Below are positions 1 to 11,965 of a DNA stretch of 64,000 nucleotides, one piece after another (position 1 is the first letter of the stretch; every line of letters begins with the position of its first letter). The notes under the pieces were generated by a model that did not search any database, was not told the origin of the DNA, and worked only from the letters and a program-made list of their open reading frames with translations. A program made the position numbers and the translations under genes. The DNA is from Rhodamnia argentea (Eukaryota > Streptophyta > Magnoliopsida > Myrtales > Myrtaceae): assembly GCF_020921035.1 (NCBI RefSeq), contig NC_063155.1, positions 7,611,001 to 7,675,000 of the forward strand, given 5' to 3'.

Positions 1-1629
1 TTGCAGCAAAAGAAGCTGGAGTTGGAGAGACGATCTCGTCCACCAACTCCTCCATCTGGTCCTAATAAACCCAGAAAGCTGTACAACAGGCAGAGTAGTG
101 AATCCAGTTCGCCGGGTGGAAGACACAGGCACAGATCTTCCAATCTGCACTCTACTGATGACCAACTGAGTGAAATCAGTAACGATTCAAGAACACCAAG
201 TTGTCAAGGAGATGACATCTCTGTTCATTCAGACAGCAGTATCGTCTTTGAGTCGCAAATCGATGCAGAAGTCATAAGCAGTGAATTGCCGACTGTGGGG
301 AAGAGCAAACAGAGTCCATGCATGGAGTCCTCTAGTTATTCAGGCACCGGGCCGAAGCAAAAGGTAGGTGCCTGGGCTTCCAGTTGTTACTCCTATCCCT
401 GAAACGATTATCACATTGTAGTAATCACTGATTGACTAATAGCATCTTACTTTGCCATGTGTATTGAAGAAGTCAATTCTCATGGTGGATGAAGATGAAA
501 CATTGGCGGAACTTAATACAGCAGCTACAGAATATCACAGTCCAGTATCAGTACTTGACTCATCAGTACACACGGAAGATGCTCCGACTCCTACAAAGCA
601 GATGGTAAATTCTTTCAGAGGTAAAGCTTCTACACTAAAAAATTTCAGTGCAAGTGAGCTAATCATCTAGATTTTTTCGAACAGTTAAATTCAAGTTGAA
701 TGATTCTAATATGCTACCATTAGCCGTTTAATTGTTTGCAACTGTTGTACCAACATTGTATTGTGAATCCCAGTTGGAATACTGTCCATAATGCAGGTAA
801 TGTTGCTTATGAGTCTGACTACAATCATGTCCAAGATCAGTGGAACGCGACAGAGAGCCTCCAGCCAAGTGGTTTTGTCACCATTCCTACCTCCGAGGTT
901 AATCGCAGGAAGTTGCAGAACATCGAGCTGTTGGTTCAGAAGCTTAGAGGACTCAACTCCAGCCATGACGAGGAAAGAACAGATTACATCGCCTCTCTTT
1001 GCGAAAACGCGAAACCTGACCACCGATATGTTTCCGAGATATTGCTAGCTTCAGGCCTCCTGCTCAGAGACTTCGGCTCAAGCGTGACTGCATTTCAGCT
1101 GCACCCATCAGGCCACCCCATAAACCCCAAGTTGTTCCTTGTTTTAGAGCAAACGAAATCAAGCGCTATAATAAAAGAAGACCCTGTCTGTGGCAAGGAT
1201 GCGACTTTGAAGCCGAACCAGGAGAAAATTCACAGGAAACTCATCTTCGATGCTGTAAATGAGATTCTTGTTGGAAAGCTATCATTTTTGGGCGTTTCTT
1301 ATGACCCGTGGTTGAAATCGGAAAAGCTAGCGAGGAAGTCGTTCACTGCACAGAAGCTTTTGAAAGAATTGTGCATGGAGATCGAGCAGCTCGATGCCAA
1401 GAATCCATCATACGATTTTCAGGAAGAGGACGATGGTCTAAAGAGCATATTGTGGGAGGATGTGCTGCATAGGTCCGAGAGCTGGACGGAGTTCAACAGG
1501 GAGACATCTGGGATGGTATTAGACATTGAGCGCTCGATCTTCAAAGACCTGATCAACGAGGTCATGATAGGCGAAATGGGTGGATCCAGAGCCAGGCCAA
1601 GCAGGCGCCTGGAATTGTTCGGTTGCTGA
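1..1629 (+). CDS. LONGIFOLIA-like TRM protein, C-terminal part (DUF4378), partial at 5' end
   Basis: C-terminal portion of a LONGIFOLIA1/2-type TON1-recruiting-motif protein; in Arabidopsis these microtubule-associated proteins promote longitudinal cell expansion. Three exons join in phase: 1-363 (continues from outside the window), 470-620, and 797-1629 with the TGA stop. Introns are 364-469 and 621-796, both GT-AG. The first exon has the family's basic/proline patch (KLELERRSRPPTPPSGPNKP) and the DDQLSEISNDSR motif. The last exon, about 277 codons, holds the DUF4378 domain: helical segments starting near HRYVSEILLASGLLLRD, then RKLIFDAVNEILVGKL, and a C-terminal amphipathic stretch ending RRLELFGC. 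A donor at 605 would also be in frame with exon 2 but breaks phase with exon 3, so 621 is preferred. The N-terminal half lies upstream of the window. Family assignment is firm; which paralogue is not. Confidence 0.88.
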
Positions 1630-2537
1630 TATCTTCAGTTTTCATTCTTTTTGACAAATCCTTTTTCTTCCCTCCTCTTCTCTGATTCTCATTTTGGATG
1701 TTTGTTTTGAGAGCATAATAATTGGTGTGAGAAGGTTCTTATCCATGGATGATCGAGAAAGCTGTGATTGTCTTCGAACATTATGTCATACATGTTAAAA
1801 TGAGCAATATGCAATCCACTGTTTTAACTCTTTTAACTTTAGGATCGCATCATTCACTAGAGGCCCTGATCTATATCTTCTCAATGGCAGATAATGCATG
1901 AGATTTCCTGAAAAACTCCACAGGTTGTAAAAGTCGTTTCTCGGCACATGACCGGAGGAAGTTTGGTGTCGCGTACTTTGTCTGTCGTGTGAAAGATGAC
2001 GTGAACCTCGAATGCGCAACATGACCGGATGGCACATATACTAAGACCTCGTGCATTGAGAGATCGGATGAAGTACCCCGTCGCGAGGGCTCTAACAACG
2101 AGCAAACCGTGAAGCCTGCGAACCCGAGAGTAGGACGGGACCTAGGAAGCCTAGGCTATTCTACATGTGAGACCTTGTACCAAGACAAGGGGAAAGACAA
2201 GGATGTTAGAATGACCCAATTGATAGCATCTTGATGGCGAAAGAGGATAATGCAGGGGGTTGTGTTGACACTGAATTTGACTTCTCATCAGTGGCTCAAG
2301 AACCTGCAGTGCAGGTGTGGCCACAAAGAGCCCCAATCCGGTGAAGATTTAAAAAAAAATATCGAGAAAAAGAAAATCCCTTCGGTGATAAAATAAATAA
2401 ATAACACAAAAAAAAGGACAAACAGGCAACAACTTTGTCAGAATTTCATCACGACAGATGTCCAATTAGTTCGCTGTTTGGAAGCTCAAAATATAATATT
2501 TAAATGTAATTATTCAGACAAACGCAACATCAACGAG
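1630..2537. other. Spacer: TRM 3'UTR and one coding-like fragment
   Basis: The first 150-200 bases are the likely 3'UTR of the TRM gene (T-rich, no strong AATAAA). Bases 2210-2344 form an open stretch with protein-like composition directly after a TTAG acceptor-like site, listed separately. Nothing else recognisable. Confidence 0.5.
2210..2344 (+). pseudogene. Possible orphan terminal-exon fragment (44 codons)
   Basis: After an acceptor-like TTAG (2206-2209) a frame of 44 codons runs to a TGA at 2342-2344. Its end, containing DFSSVAQEPAVQVWPQRAPI, looks like genuine protein rather than random translation, with acidic and aromatic clusters and no low complexity. No upstream partner exon was found in the preceding 550 bases, and I do not recognise the family. 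It may be a relic of a translocated gene, or chance. Confidence 0.25.
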
Positions 2538-2609
2538 GCCTCCGTAGCATAGTGGTAGTGCGTTCGCTTCGTAAGCGAAAGGTCGCGAGTTCGATCCTCG
2601 CCGGGGGCT
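2538..2609 (+). tRNA. tRNA-Thr (anticodon CGT)
   Basis: A 72-nt cloverleaf without intron. The acceptor stem GCCTCCG pairs with CGGGGGC (one T-G pair), the discriminator is T at 2609 and CCA is not encoded. The anticodon stem is TTCGC/GCGAA with a 7-base loop TTCGTAA, giving anticodon CGT at 2570-2572, which reads the threonine codon ACG. The T arm is GCGAG-TTCGATC-CTCGC and contains the B box; the A box lies at about 2545-2556. The downstream T run at 2632-2639 is a plausible Pol III terminator. Confidence 0.93.
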
Positions 2610-3426
2610 TTTATCTCGAATTGTGTCTCATTTTTTTTATTAAAAAAATTTCATTCTTCGGGTCTGGTTTCGGGCAGAACGAGGTTCTTGGGTCGACCCA
2701 CCAACCACATGGGCCTTCACGTGATTTTTTTGGGCCTAGAATTCTTTATTCTTGCTCTTCATTACTCTCGGCTGTCGAACGATTGTCTTCCTCTTCTCGT
2801 CAAGTCAAGATCACAATGTCATTGGAATGGCAATGGCATGATGGATCCGTCGATCGCAGCTCGACTCCCAACTGTTCGCGCGCGGGTGACCAAAATGAAG
2901 ATCGGTCGCGAAAACTGCGATGAGGAGCAGCCGGCGGGCAACTCGCAGCTCGAAATCGTCGTGAATGAGTCATGGGATCAAAAACCGAGTGTCGTGAACT
3001 CAAGAGAGCGTTCGGTCGAGGGTTATGTTCGGATTCCTGGTTTGAGTTTGAGGAGGGTTTTCGCTATGTCTTCAATACGTGCTTTCGTTTACACGAGATT
3101 AAACCAAGGAAATTTTTTGTTCTTTTTAAAGATTTTACCTCTTGCTATTGTTTTTTTAGATCACATCAATTTAAATCTCGCGCTTCTCTCATCTAGACTT
3201 GTCAAACGGGTGGATCATGTCGGGCCATAATGGTCCAATCCAGATAGGCCCATTTAACCAATTTAGTGTAATACAAATTTAGCGACTCATACTCGACCAA
3301 CATATACTCTTAAAGCGCTTCCATATCTAATTCAATTTTGAAAAACTCATACTCAAACTGATTTAAGTGTGCGGAGTGAGTGAGTGTAAGATCGAATGAA
3401 GACAATAGAGAATGGATAGAGAGTCA
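2610..3426. other. Spacer between tRNA and copia element
   Basis: An open frame at 2688-3230 has no recognisable domain and no splice partner. Bases 3195-3260 (gtcaaacgggtggatcatg and following) resemble an older dispersed repeat. Similar 'cccatttaac / cccgtttatgac' sequence continues to the right of the copia element at 7745-7935, so the copia may have landed inside that repeat. Confidence 0.4.
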
Positions 3427-3679
3427 TAAAAGAACAAAGGTGTTTGATTCTTAATCTCAACGTATAATTGTTGAGATGATTTTCACTATATCAAAATATT
3501 ACAAACTATTATATTTCAAAATAAAATAATGCAACAATGAAAAACAATAATAAAGAGATAATCATATTATATAAGTTGTCAATTTCTTGATTTTAGTATC
3601 TCCAAGAATCGGCGCTTGTGATTTTGATTGATATCTTCGGATTCTTCTTCCTTGAGTGATAAATTAGTGCCTTTATCGC
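3427..3679 (-). repeat. 3' LTR of the copia element
   Basis: Aligns over about 250 bases with 7495-7743. Shared blocks include 'atctcaacgtataattgttgagatga' in two parts, 'tattacaaactatta' and 'cttgtgattttgattgat'. By eye the two LTRs agree at roughly four of five positions, which points to an old insertion. The outer TG has become TA. Confidence 0.8.
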
Positions 3680-3704
3680 CCCTCAAATTGGGAATAGAAG
3701 AATC

Positions 3705-3890
3705 TCAAATTCCCAATGTGCGATATAAGTTTCCAATCGTACTCCTAGATAGGGGTTTTGTGAAGAGATCAGCAATTTGATGCATAAAAGGAATATACTT
3801 AGTCACAAGTGTTCCAAGAGCAACTTTTTTTCGCAGATAATTTAATTTGATATGTTTAGTTCTTGCATGAAATACTGGATTAATCAACAA
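3705..3890 (-). pseudogene. copia RNase H C-terminus (remnant)
   Basis: Encodes the end of a copia RNase H domain: a basic KHIKLNYLR stretch and the family hallmark IADLFTKPLS before the terminal leucine-rich piece. It lies in a different frame from the upstream RT fragment, so it is decayed. Confidence 0.85.
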
Positions 3891-4181
3891 ATAAAGTGCA
3901 TCGATATTATCACAAAATAGTATTGGTGGACTAAGATGAATATCTAAATCTCTAAAAAGGAATAATATCCAAGTAATCTAGTTGTCAACGCCATTGCACA
4001 ATACTTTGCCTCGGCACTGAATCGAGTAACCGTTTGTTGCTTCTAAGAAAGTACAAAATTCAGTAGTCAATCGTCAAGTCGGGGGACAATCAGCCCAATC
4101 TGCATCACAAAAAGCATACAAGTCCAAAGTTGACTTGGACAAGATTTACATGCTTCCATCTGTTATGCCACCGACATAACG

Positions 4182-4739
4182 TTAAATGCGCTTCACAATT
4201 TGAAAATGACTCATTGAAAGTCTATGCATGAATTGAAAGACAAAATTGATTGCATATGAAATATCCAGCCGTGATCGTGAGATTTTGAAGAACTCCAACA
4301 ATACTTTGATATAGCGTAGGATCCAAGAATAGAATTGCATCTTTATTAGAATGAGAGATAGAGGCCACGGGTGTGGAAACCGAATTACAGCCCCCCATTT
4401 GTGCAAAATTAATGAAGCATATTATTGTTGGCACGGATAAAAACCGTCGGATAATACCCTCACCCCCACACCTCGAAAATAGAGTAACGGCCCCATATCC
4501 TTCATTGCTAATTCGCTACTCAATCCAGAGATATACCCATCGAGCAATTTTCGCTCATCACCTGTAATGGTAATGTCATCTACATATAAAAATAGAGCTA
4601 GTATGCCATGATCCGATTTTTCAATAAATAATGCAGGATACGAAATGCTACAAAAGAAACTGGATACCAAAAGAAACGAGTTAAAGCGATCAAACCATGC
4701 TCTTGGTGCTTGCTTGAGACCGTATAAAGCTCTCTCCAA
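4182..4739 (-). pseudogene. copia reverse transcriptase (remnant, several frames)
   Basis: 4422-4739 holds the conserved RT segment ALYGLKQAPRAWF followed by the catalytic YVDD motif. 4182-4434 holds the downstream palm/connection pieces in two other frames (SRLDISYAINFV and similar). Frame changes and stops separate the pieces. Confidence 0.88.
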
Positions 4740-5549
4740 TTTGCAAAATTAAGACCGATGATTTTTGTCATCAAAATCGGGCGGTTGCTCCATACAAACA
4801 AGCTGTGATAAAAATCCATGTAAGAAGACATTTTTAATATCTAATTGTTTGATGGACCAACCTTTAACAATAGTAATGGTGAGGACCGTTTTTATGCTTC
4901 CTAGTCAAACAAGCGGCAAGAATGTCTCAAGGGACTCTACTCCCGCTACTTGAGTATATCCCTTGGCGAACAATCTGGCTTTTAAACTTTCTAATGTACC
5001 ATCAGCCTTTGACTTAGACTTAAAAATCCATCTACCACAACATTAGTCTTTGGAAGACGTGGAACAAGAGTCCAAGTTTCATTCCGATGCAATGCCTAGA
5101 GTTCCTCTTCACAATACCAGCACGTGCTCAAGTAACCATTGAATGATTTTGAATGGGTGATGTGCTGCTGAAGAGTCATGAAGAACATCCAAAGAGGAAT
5201 CTTCATTTGTCAAATTCCATGGAGAGTCAAGCGGAGCACCGGATGAGTCACCAATTACAATATAACTTTGGCGAACATGTGATTCACCTCCATCAATGTT
5301 GTGTTCATGAGAATTATCCTGAGTAGTACAATTTAATAAGTCACTACACGATTGATCCGAGTTAGTAGAGAACACACCTTGTTGCAAATATAAACGTGAA
5401 AATTCCAAGTCAAACTCTAAATTGTCTACATTTGGCCAGCTTATAAATTATGATACCTTCGCTTTAACGGTTTGATTCCGAAATAATGAGCTGTATACAA
5501 GATAGGGAAATACGGTCTCATCGAAGATGACATGCCAGGATATATAAAT

Positions 5550-5945
5550 TCAACCAATCGGAAGATAGAGACTTCGATATCCCTTATGGCGATCACAGTA
5601 GCCGAGAAATACGCATGGTAACAATCGAGGATCAAACTTATTCTTGGTGTATTCCCTAAGATAAGGAAAGCACCTACAACCAAAAATTCGCAAAAAATTA
5701 TAATATGATTTTCTATCAAATAAGAATTCATGAGGTGATTTCATGTTTAACACCCTTGTAGAAAGTTGATTTAAGAGAAAAACTGTTGTTTGAAAGCTTT
5801 CGACCCAATATTTTTTAGGAATTCCACTTCGGTGAAGCATCGTCAAGCCAATTTCACGTATGTGCCTATGTTTTCGCTCAACAACTCCATTCTTTTTCGG
5901 AGCATTTGAGCAAGATACTTGATTAACAATCCCATTCTTTTGCAA
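5550..5945 (-). pseudogene. copia integrase core (remnant)
   Basis: 131 codons with the copia integrase signature NGVVERKHRHIREIGLTML and the following W-rich segment. Overlapping frames at 5843-6126 carry the preceding core piece (FKKYLERQFGGKIKTFQSNEGGEF in part). The catalytic-domain pieces are split by frameshifts. Confidence 0.87.
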
Positions 5946-6534
5946 GTGGATGAAGAATCTGCTCGATTGAACTCTCCTCCTTCGTTAGATTGAAAGGTTT
6001 TAATCTTGCCTCCAAATTGTCTTTCCAAATATTTCTTGAAATTGAGAAAACATGCATAAAAATCAAATTTTTGCTGCAATGGAAACAACCAAGTATATCA
6101 CCTATAATTATCCACAAAGCAAACACAACATTGAAACCTTTGAAATGAGATTATCAGAGCCTTTCCCCACAAATCACAATGTATCTTTTTGAAGGGCTTA
6201 TTAGTACAAGTTTTGGAAGGCAAAAAAGGAAGTTTAAGTGTTCGCCCCATTTAACAACTACTACATGTGGTAGTAGGTTTATTCCAAGCAGTAACAATGA
6301 TATTGTCTTTATTTTGCAGATGACGGCTTGTCATCGATTGTTGATGTCCCAACCTTTGATGCCAAGTACTTTCATTAGCTTTCCTGAATCAATTTGAAAT
6401 AGTGCTTCTTGCACCTTTAAGGTATATAGATTGCCTTCACGGTTTTCAATTGTTAGAACCTTTCCCCTTTTCTTGTCCTTTATCACAAAACCAGTGGCGG
6501 AGGACTCAAAATTTAGAGGATAGTTAGTTGTAAA

Positions 6535-7104
6535 TTAGCTCACTAATGATAAGTTCTTTTTCATATGAGGAACAAGTAGAACATTTTTTAAGTCAACAAC
6601 CTCTTGGCCTAAATTGATATGAGTATTACCAACATGGGAAATTTCAAGTGAATCGCTATTTCCAACCATAACACTATAGTTTCTCATATATGATCCTAAG
6701 TTGAAAAGGTTACCTTCATCTCCGGACATATGATTTGAAGCTCCGTTAGTAGTGAACCATTTCGAATCCCGACTATCTCAAACAGTAAGTGCAGCAATTG
6801 AAAACAAAGAGACCCTTCTTAAAAAATGTAACCTTGGAGGCTTCAACATGGAGGTTGTGAATGAATCATATTGATCACCTAAGTCATTCAAAACAAAGAG
6901 ACCCTTCTTTTTGTTCTTAAGGGCGCATCCAATAGCAGATGACTCATTAAAATATTTTTGAAAAGCACCAAGATACTTGTGAAGAGATAAAAAATTATCT
7001 CTATGACATTTTTGGATTTGTAGAAAAATTGAAACTTCACGTTCCTCAGATACCTTGGGAAAAATCTTTTGTAAAGCTAAACATACCTCAGCATATGTCT
7101 TCAA
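6535..7104 (-). pseudogene. copia gag and gag/protease junction (remnant)
   Basis: 6778-7104 is a gag-like frame (acidic/basic helix-rich, with LNDLGDQYDSFTTSML). 6535-6729 is the pre-integrase/protease region, with a VDLKNVLLVPHMKKNLSLVS segment typical of copia polyproteins. Confidence 0.75.
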
Positions 7105-7494
7105 ATCTACTACTTAAGCAAAAACTTCTTTGGAGAGCGTTGCAATAATCCATCCCTACAAAAGGCGATCCGACCTTCTTTACTGTAAAAACTCTAGATT
7201 TGTCATTTCCTCTGAGATTCCAATTTCTTCTCCGGTAGCAAAGAAGGTGATTGTTGGACTTGGCCTCTAGTACTCGCCATCAATGAATGCCACTAAATCC
7301 CGACTTTCAATTAGTGCAAGCATTTGTGCTCTCCAATAGGAAATGTTTGTTTGTGTCCCTTTTTTTTTTTTTCTTGGTCGGAAGTGTCGGTTTCAGTGAC
7401 ACAAAATTGCTAATGCTCAAAGACAATGAGCATGGATACTTAGGGGAACCCCTGGTTAAGGATCGATTTCTTTCGAAAATATTCTCTGATATCA

Positions 7495-7743
7495 TGAAAG
7501 AATAAATGTGTTTAATTCTTGATCTCAACGTATAATTGTTGAGATGAGTTACACTATATAAAGATATTACAAACTATTACATTTCGAAAGGAAACCATTC
7601 AACAATGAAAAATAATAATAAAGTGATCATCATATTAAAATAGTTGTCAATCCCTTGATTTTAGCATATCCCAGAATGAGTGCTTGTGATTTTGATTGAT
7701 TGCTTCAGATTCTTCTCCCTTAATTGATAAATTAATCCCTTTT
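7495..7743 (-). repeat. 5' LTR of the copia element
   Basis: Partner of the 3427-3679 repeat. On the plus strand it begins TGAAAGAATAAATG directly beside the primer-binding-site relic. Its far edge near 7743 is set only by loss of similarity with the other LTR. Confidence 0.8.
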
Positions 7744-10700
7744 AAGCCATAGAGGTATTAGGTTTAAGTAAGTTGTAAACATATTTATGACCAATTTACA
7801 ACCCATTATGACTCATTTAACACTTACAATGTTTAAACCCGTTTATGACCTATTTATTAAATACAACTAACCCATCTAACAAACTATCTCATCATACATG
7901 GATTAAGAAATGGGTTTATGACGCATGTAGATAGGTGTACTCTCACCAACGGAAATTGAGTTACTTGGGAATTTCATTTGCTCAAAATGGAATTCCTTTC
8001 CTAATGCTTAACGAATACTTCATATGTGGTCCTCGGTTATAAATTGCTACCCGAGCCAATTTATACAGTAAATAGGACCACACAGTATGAAAGAACTACA
8101 TAACCCCGGCCATGCTTATCAAAGCGCGTGGTCGAGTTGAAATAATGTCGATGAAGGGCGCATCTAGTTCAAATCTTCGTCAATAGAAACGCACAATCCG
8201 CACGCGGGTCTTACTTAGCCGGCCATTAGAATACCTAATGCACCCTGCATCTCCTGCAAATATTATGTTTAGGCTGAATCGGTTCTAGGTCGAAAGACCG
8301 CAATGTACAGGTTCCAAAGGACAGGACGCTGCTGCAGATTCCTCCAACGGATGCGATGAAGGGCAAACGCTCCATACCATTCACTCAACATGCATACGTA
8401 TATGCAGATGCGTACGTATATGCAGTGTCCACTAACCTATCTTTTTCTGAAAGGGATAGCAAGCAAATATTACCCTATCCTTTTAACTTTAGGACCACCA
8501 CAAGAAACCTTTCCTTTGAAGACAACTTTAAACCCAACTTGCCACTGGGGTATCCTTTAATGTTCTTCTTGGATCTTGTGACCCTGTCAGAATTTAGTCC
8601 CTATCTGCTGCTGCTCTCTCGCTCTCTCTCCCCTCCTTCCTTTTCATCTGTCTGAGTCTGAGGAGAGAATGGCATGTTCTGCGACCCCACAAGCCCTATT
8701 CTTTTTCCTTGGCTGTGGATCCTTTCCATGCCATAATACTCCTCTTCCGCTGGATTGGGGTAAAGCGTCGCAGAGAAAATGACACATGAAGCCTTTTTCT
8801 ATGCATCCTCACAGACAAAAAGGGTGAGCAGATAAGTCATCCTCTTACTTGAGGTTGAGGGTACAGCTGTGTTTATAGTTCAATTAAGCCGCTTAAGAGT
8901 GATGTCTGAACATATTTTATGTCTTAACCTTCTCCCGCAAAGACCGATTTGACGATGAACGCCTTCAGCACCAGAATCCGATGGGTGGGTCAGTGAAAGA
9001 TTTGGTGAAGCCATCACACGTGATGAGTACAAGATTATGATCAACCGTCAGGAAGTTAAAATTGCATGTATTAAGTGAGCGTATCAAGTCTAGGTATTAT
9101 TGTCTCTATGTAGTCTACGCAATGTATAAAGAGAGGGAGGCCTGTGGTCATGTTCTAGGGTTTCTAATGTGTTGCAGGGGGGTCAGTGTCTTTCTTTCTT
9201 TTTCACAGTGCTTTTGTGGGATCTATGTTCTACGGTTCTCATGGATTGATCGTCCTTCTTGACATTGGGGAAATAATGCAGCCCTACTTTATACAATGAC
9301 GTGATCACACGCCCTAGCTCGGCGTGCTTTGCTGCATGCGCATGGTTTATATGTTTTAAAAGCTATGCATGTGTGAAGAGGGGACTGAAGTGCGTAGCTT
9401 ATATACTTAGGTTAAAATTTTGACTGTTTTCTCTCTCTTTCTTTCTCTTTTTTCCATTTTCACACTTGTCAACATCAAGCCTTCGATTATAAATCACGGG
9501 TACAAAAAAGGAAGGAAAGAAGAAGAAGAAGAGATAATTAGACCCTTTTGTAACTTTTGTAATATGTCAGGTAAACATTCTTAATTCGGTGTCTCCATGA
9601 GCCAATCGAACATATGGCGCGTTAGAAAGATTTGTTCAAGTCATGTGATCTATTGCATGTGTCCTATAGTGCATTCTTTATTGCGGGCGAAAATAAGTGG
9701 CGACTAAAGATGCTAGACCAAGCATAGAGAGTAATTTGGAGTTATAGTGTTTTGTAGGATAGAGATTTGATAAGTTTCAACCTTCTTCTACTAGCCTAGC
9801 TATTGCAAGACTTGTGGAAATATTAGGCAAATAGCTAGGGTTTTACACCATGGTTAATTGAAAATCGAAGGGCCAAAATCAACGAATTCTACCAGATTTA
9901 GTTGGGGTTTGGTTGCACTAATTCAACATGCTTGCTATTTTTTTTTTCCTTGTGTCATGCTTGTAAAAATTAATCAAACGTTTATGATCAGTTAGGTAAT
10001 TTGATATATTGGCCGCACAAGGACATGGGGGGCTAGCTCGACGACTAATTTTCTTCATCACAGATCATTCTTAATTAATTAGTTATTATACATGTGTCAC
10101 AAAAAAAAATTATTGAGAAGCCACAAGAACAACAAAAGCTGAGTAGGATGTTGACACCTAAATTTTTTATCCCAAAGGTCTCATTCGCATTTCATGAAAA
10201 TTAGGTATAAAATCCGCCAATGACCCTTGAACAAAACCATCTATAGTCTCACATTCTCATTCTTTAGTGCATCTTTCCGCATCTAGAAATTAGGGGTATA
10301 ATTTTAATAAGACCACGAGTTTTTGTGGACCAGCCTGGTACGCGACCCGCTGTGAATTTCTTCTTGCATTGAATCTAAACAAGCTCGAAGCTCGGCACGG
10401 GGACGCTGAACTCAGCGTAAACCCTGACCTCTCTCATTCAAACAACCCTATTCATTCTCGACCCCCCCTCTCTCTCTCTCTCCCCCCACCCCCCAAAAAA
10501 ATTGTAAGGAATGGCACTAGAGGCCATGTGAATTTTTGGCTTAGCTTGAAATAAGGGTAATTGGAACTAGGCAAGGAAATAAATCAAGTTAGACAAGAGG
10601 ATGGAGCTGGCAAACTCGTGTAGACAGAGAGAGAGAGAGAGAGAGGATTCCAGGAATCCTCGAGCACCACCGCACAAATGGGAGATCTCCGTCGTCGGTT

Positions 10701-11039
10701 TTGGGAAGAATTTTGGTACAAAGAGACATCTACATGATGCCTTCTCCATGATTGGAGACATTCTCGTGGGATTCTTGGTCTGAACGGCGAGTATTCAACC
10801 CCCGTCCGGCTGGCTTGGGAAGAAACTCAGGGACCAAAGTTTAAAGGTTTTTCGCTCGCTCTTCGGACCTAGTTTCAATCTGAACACTGCTTAAGAGTCC
10901 CCATGCGCGGCCTAATCTACCTCGTCGCGAGCCGGTCTTATCGGTGTCTCGTCTAGGCAAGCCTTACCTGAAAGCATATGGAGTTCCTCCCGTGGCATTT
11001 TTTAGTCTCAATGAATTAAAAGTCATAGCCACACAAATT
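7744..11039. other. Gene-poor spacer
   Basis: 7745-7935 is the right flank of the older repeat split by the copia insertion. 8356-8655 is open for 99 codons but has no domain features, and its end is a CT-rich tract. A CT/C-rich tract lies at 10462-10492 and a GA tract at 10627-10646. No gene recognised. Confidence 0.5.
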
Positions 11040-11370
11040 TCTTTGGAAAATTTGTCCAATCAGTCATAAACCTATTATATGAATGCTAATTTAAACCTCA
11101 AGCTTCTAACTTTGCCAATTTAGTCTTTAACATTTGCGCCAAATTCCAAAGTAGTCCTCCCAGCTTATTTTCACATGAAATCACTAACGTGACGGTGTGC
11201 CATGTAGGACAGATGGCAATAACTAGACCGCTATGTCAGCAATTTCGGCAAAAATCAATCGGAATGACTATATTGAAATTTCACGCAAAAGTTTACTACA
11301 AAATTGGCCAAGTTGAAAAATTTAAGATTGAATTGGCATCCATACAATAAGTTTGGGATTGATTGCGTAA
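11040..11370. repeat. Foldback element of 'caatttagtcctaaac'-type units (copy A)
   Basis: The left arm (about 11040-11160) carries units such as 'gccaatttagtctttaac'. The right arm (about 11265-11370) carries the reverse complement ('ttaagattgaattggcatcc', 'caataagtttgggattgat'). A spacer containing a 'gacggtgtgccatgtagga' block lies between. The arms pair imperfectly, giving a long hairpin. Confidence 0.6.
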
Positions 11371-11571
11371 TTTTTCCTATTTTTTAATGCACAATCAGAA
11401 CATCGATTAAAAATTAAGAAAATCATATACACTTTTTAGCTTAGAGGCATTTGCACATGTTTTAGAATTGTTGCATTCCATCCTAGAAGTTTTGGCTTAT
11501 TGTTGCATAGATCCTAGGCGAATATTTAGTCTTAGTTTTCATGAGAGATCAGCATGTATGAGATTTCGATG

Positions 11572-11965
11572 GGTAAATTATCAAAAAATTCCTAAACTTA
11601 TTGCATTTGTGCCAATTCAACTCCGGACCTTTCAATTATACCAATTTAATCCTAAACCTTTTAGTTCTACACCTTTCAATTGTGTCAATTTAGTTATAAA
11701 CCTTTTGAAATTTAGCCAATTTAGTCCTAAATCTTTTAAAGTTTTACCATTAGAGTCCTAAACCTATAATTTCAGTAATTGGCTGGACATGCTAAATTGG
11801 CATTTTGTCAAAAGGTTTAGAACTAGTTTGGCTAAATTGTCATAATTGAAAGGCTTAGGAATAAATTGGCAAGTTGTCAAAAAGTTTAGAATTGAATTAG
11901 CACAAATAAAAAGTTTAGGATTACGTCGGCCGCCGTACAATAAGTTTAGGATTTTCTGGAAAATT
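11572..11965. repeat. Foldback element of 'caatttagtcctaaac'-type units (copy B)
   Basis: Left arm 11572-11765 has several degenerate ~28-bp units (ccaatttaatcctaaacctttt and variants). Right arm 11805-11965 has the same units inverted (aaaggtttagaactagtttgg, aataagtttaggattttctgg). Outer ends 'aaattcctaaacttattg' and 'caataagtttaggattttc' are inverted counterparts. Same family as copy A and as 40055-40300. Confidence 0.65.

Larger units (their letters stand above)
3427..7743 (-). mobile_element. Degenerate Ty1/copia LTR retrotransposon
   Basis: Full-length but decayed element in minus orientation, about 4.3 kb. LTRs lie at 3427-3679 and 7495-7743. Reading from high to low coordinates there is a gag-like frame, protease region, integrase, reverse transcriptase and RNase H, which is the copia order with integrase before RT. 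Next to the 5' LTR the minus strand reads TGATATCAGAGAAT (7481-7494), a damaged initiator-Met tRNA primer-binding site. Beside the 3' LTR a purine-rich TTTGAGGGG (about 3680-3690) is the likely polypurine tract. All frames contain multiple stops and frameshifts, so it cannot be autonomous. No clear target-site duplication was found. Confidence 0.87.

Noticed and set aside
2688..3230. 180-codon plus-strand open frame
   Set aside because: No ATG-proximal signals or domain; overlaps other open frames in the same GC-richer patch; composition changes abruptly to T-rich translation at its end.
8356..8655. 99-codon open frame with tyrosine/valine repeats
   Set aside because: Its start comes from a local 'gcatacgtatatgcag' duplication and its end from a CT-rich tract; no domain and no splice partners.
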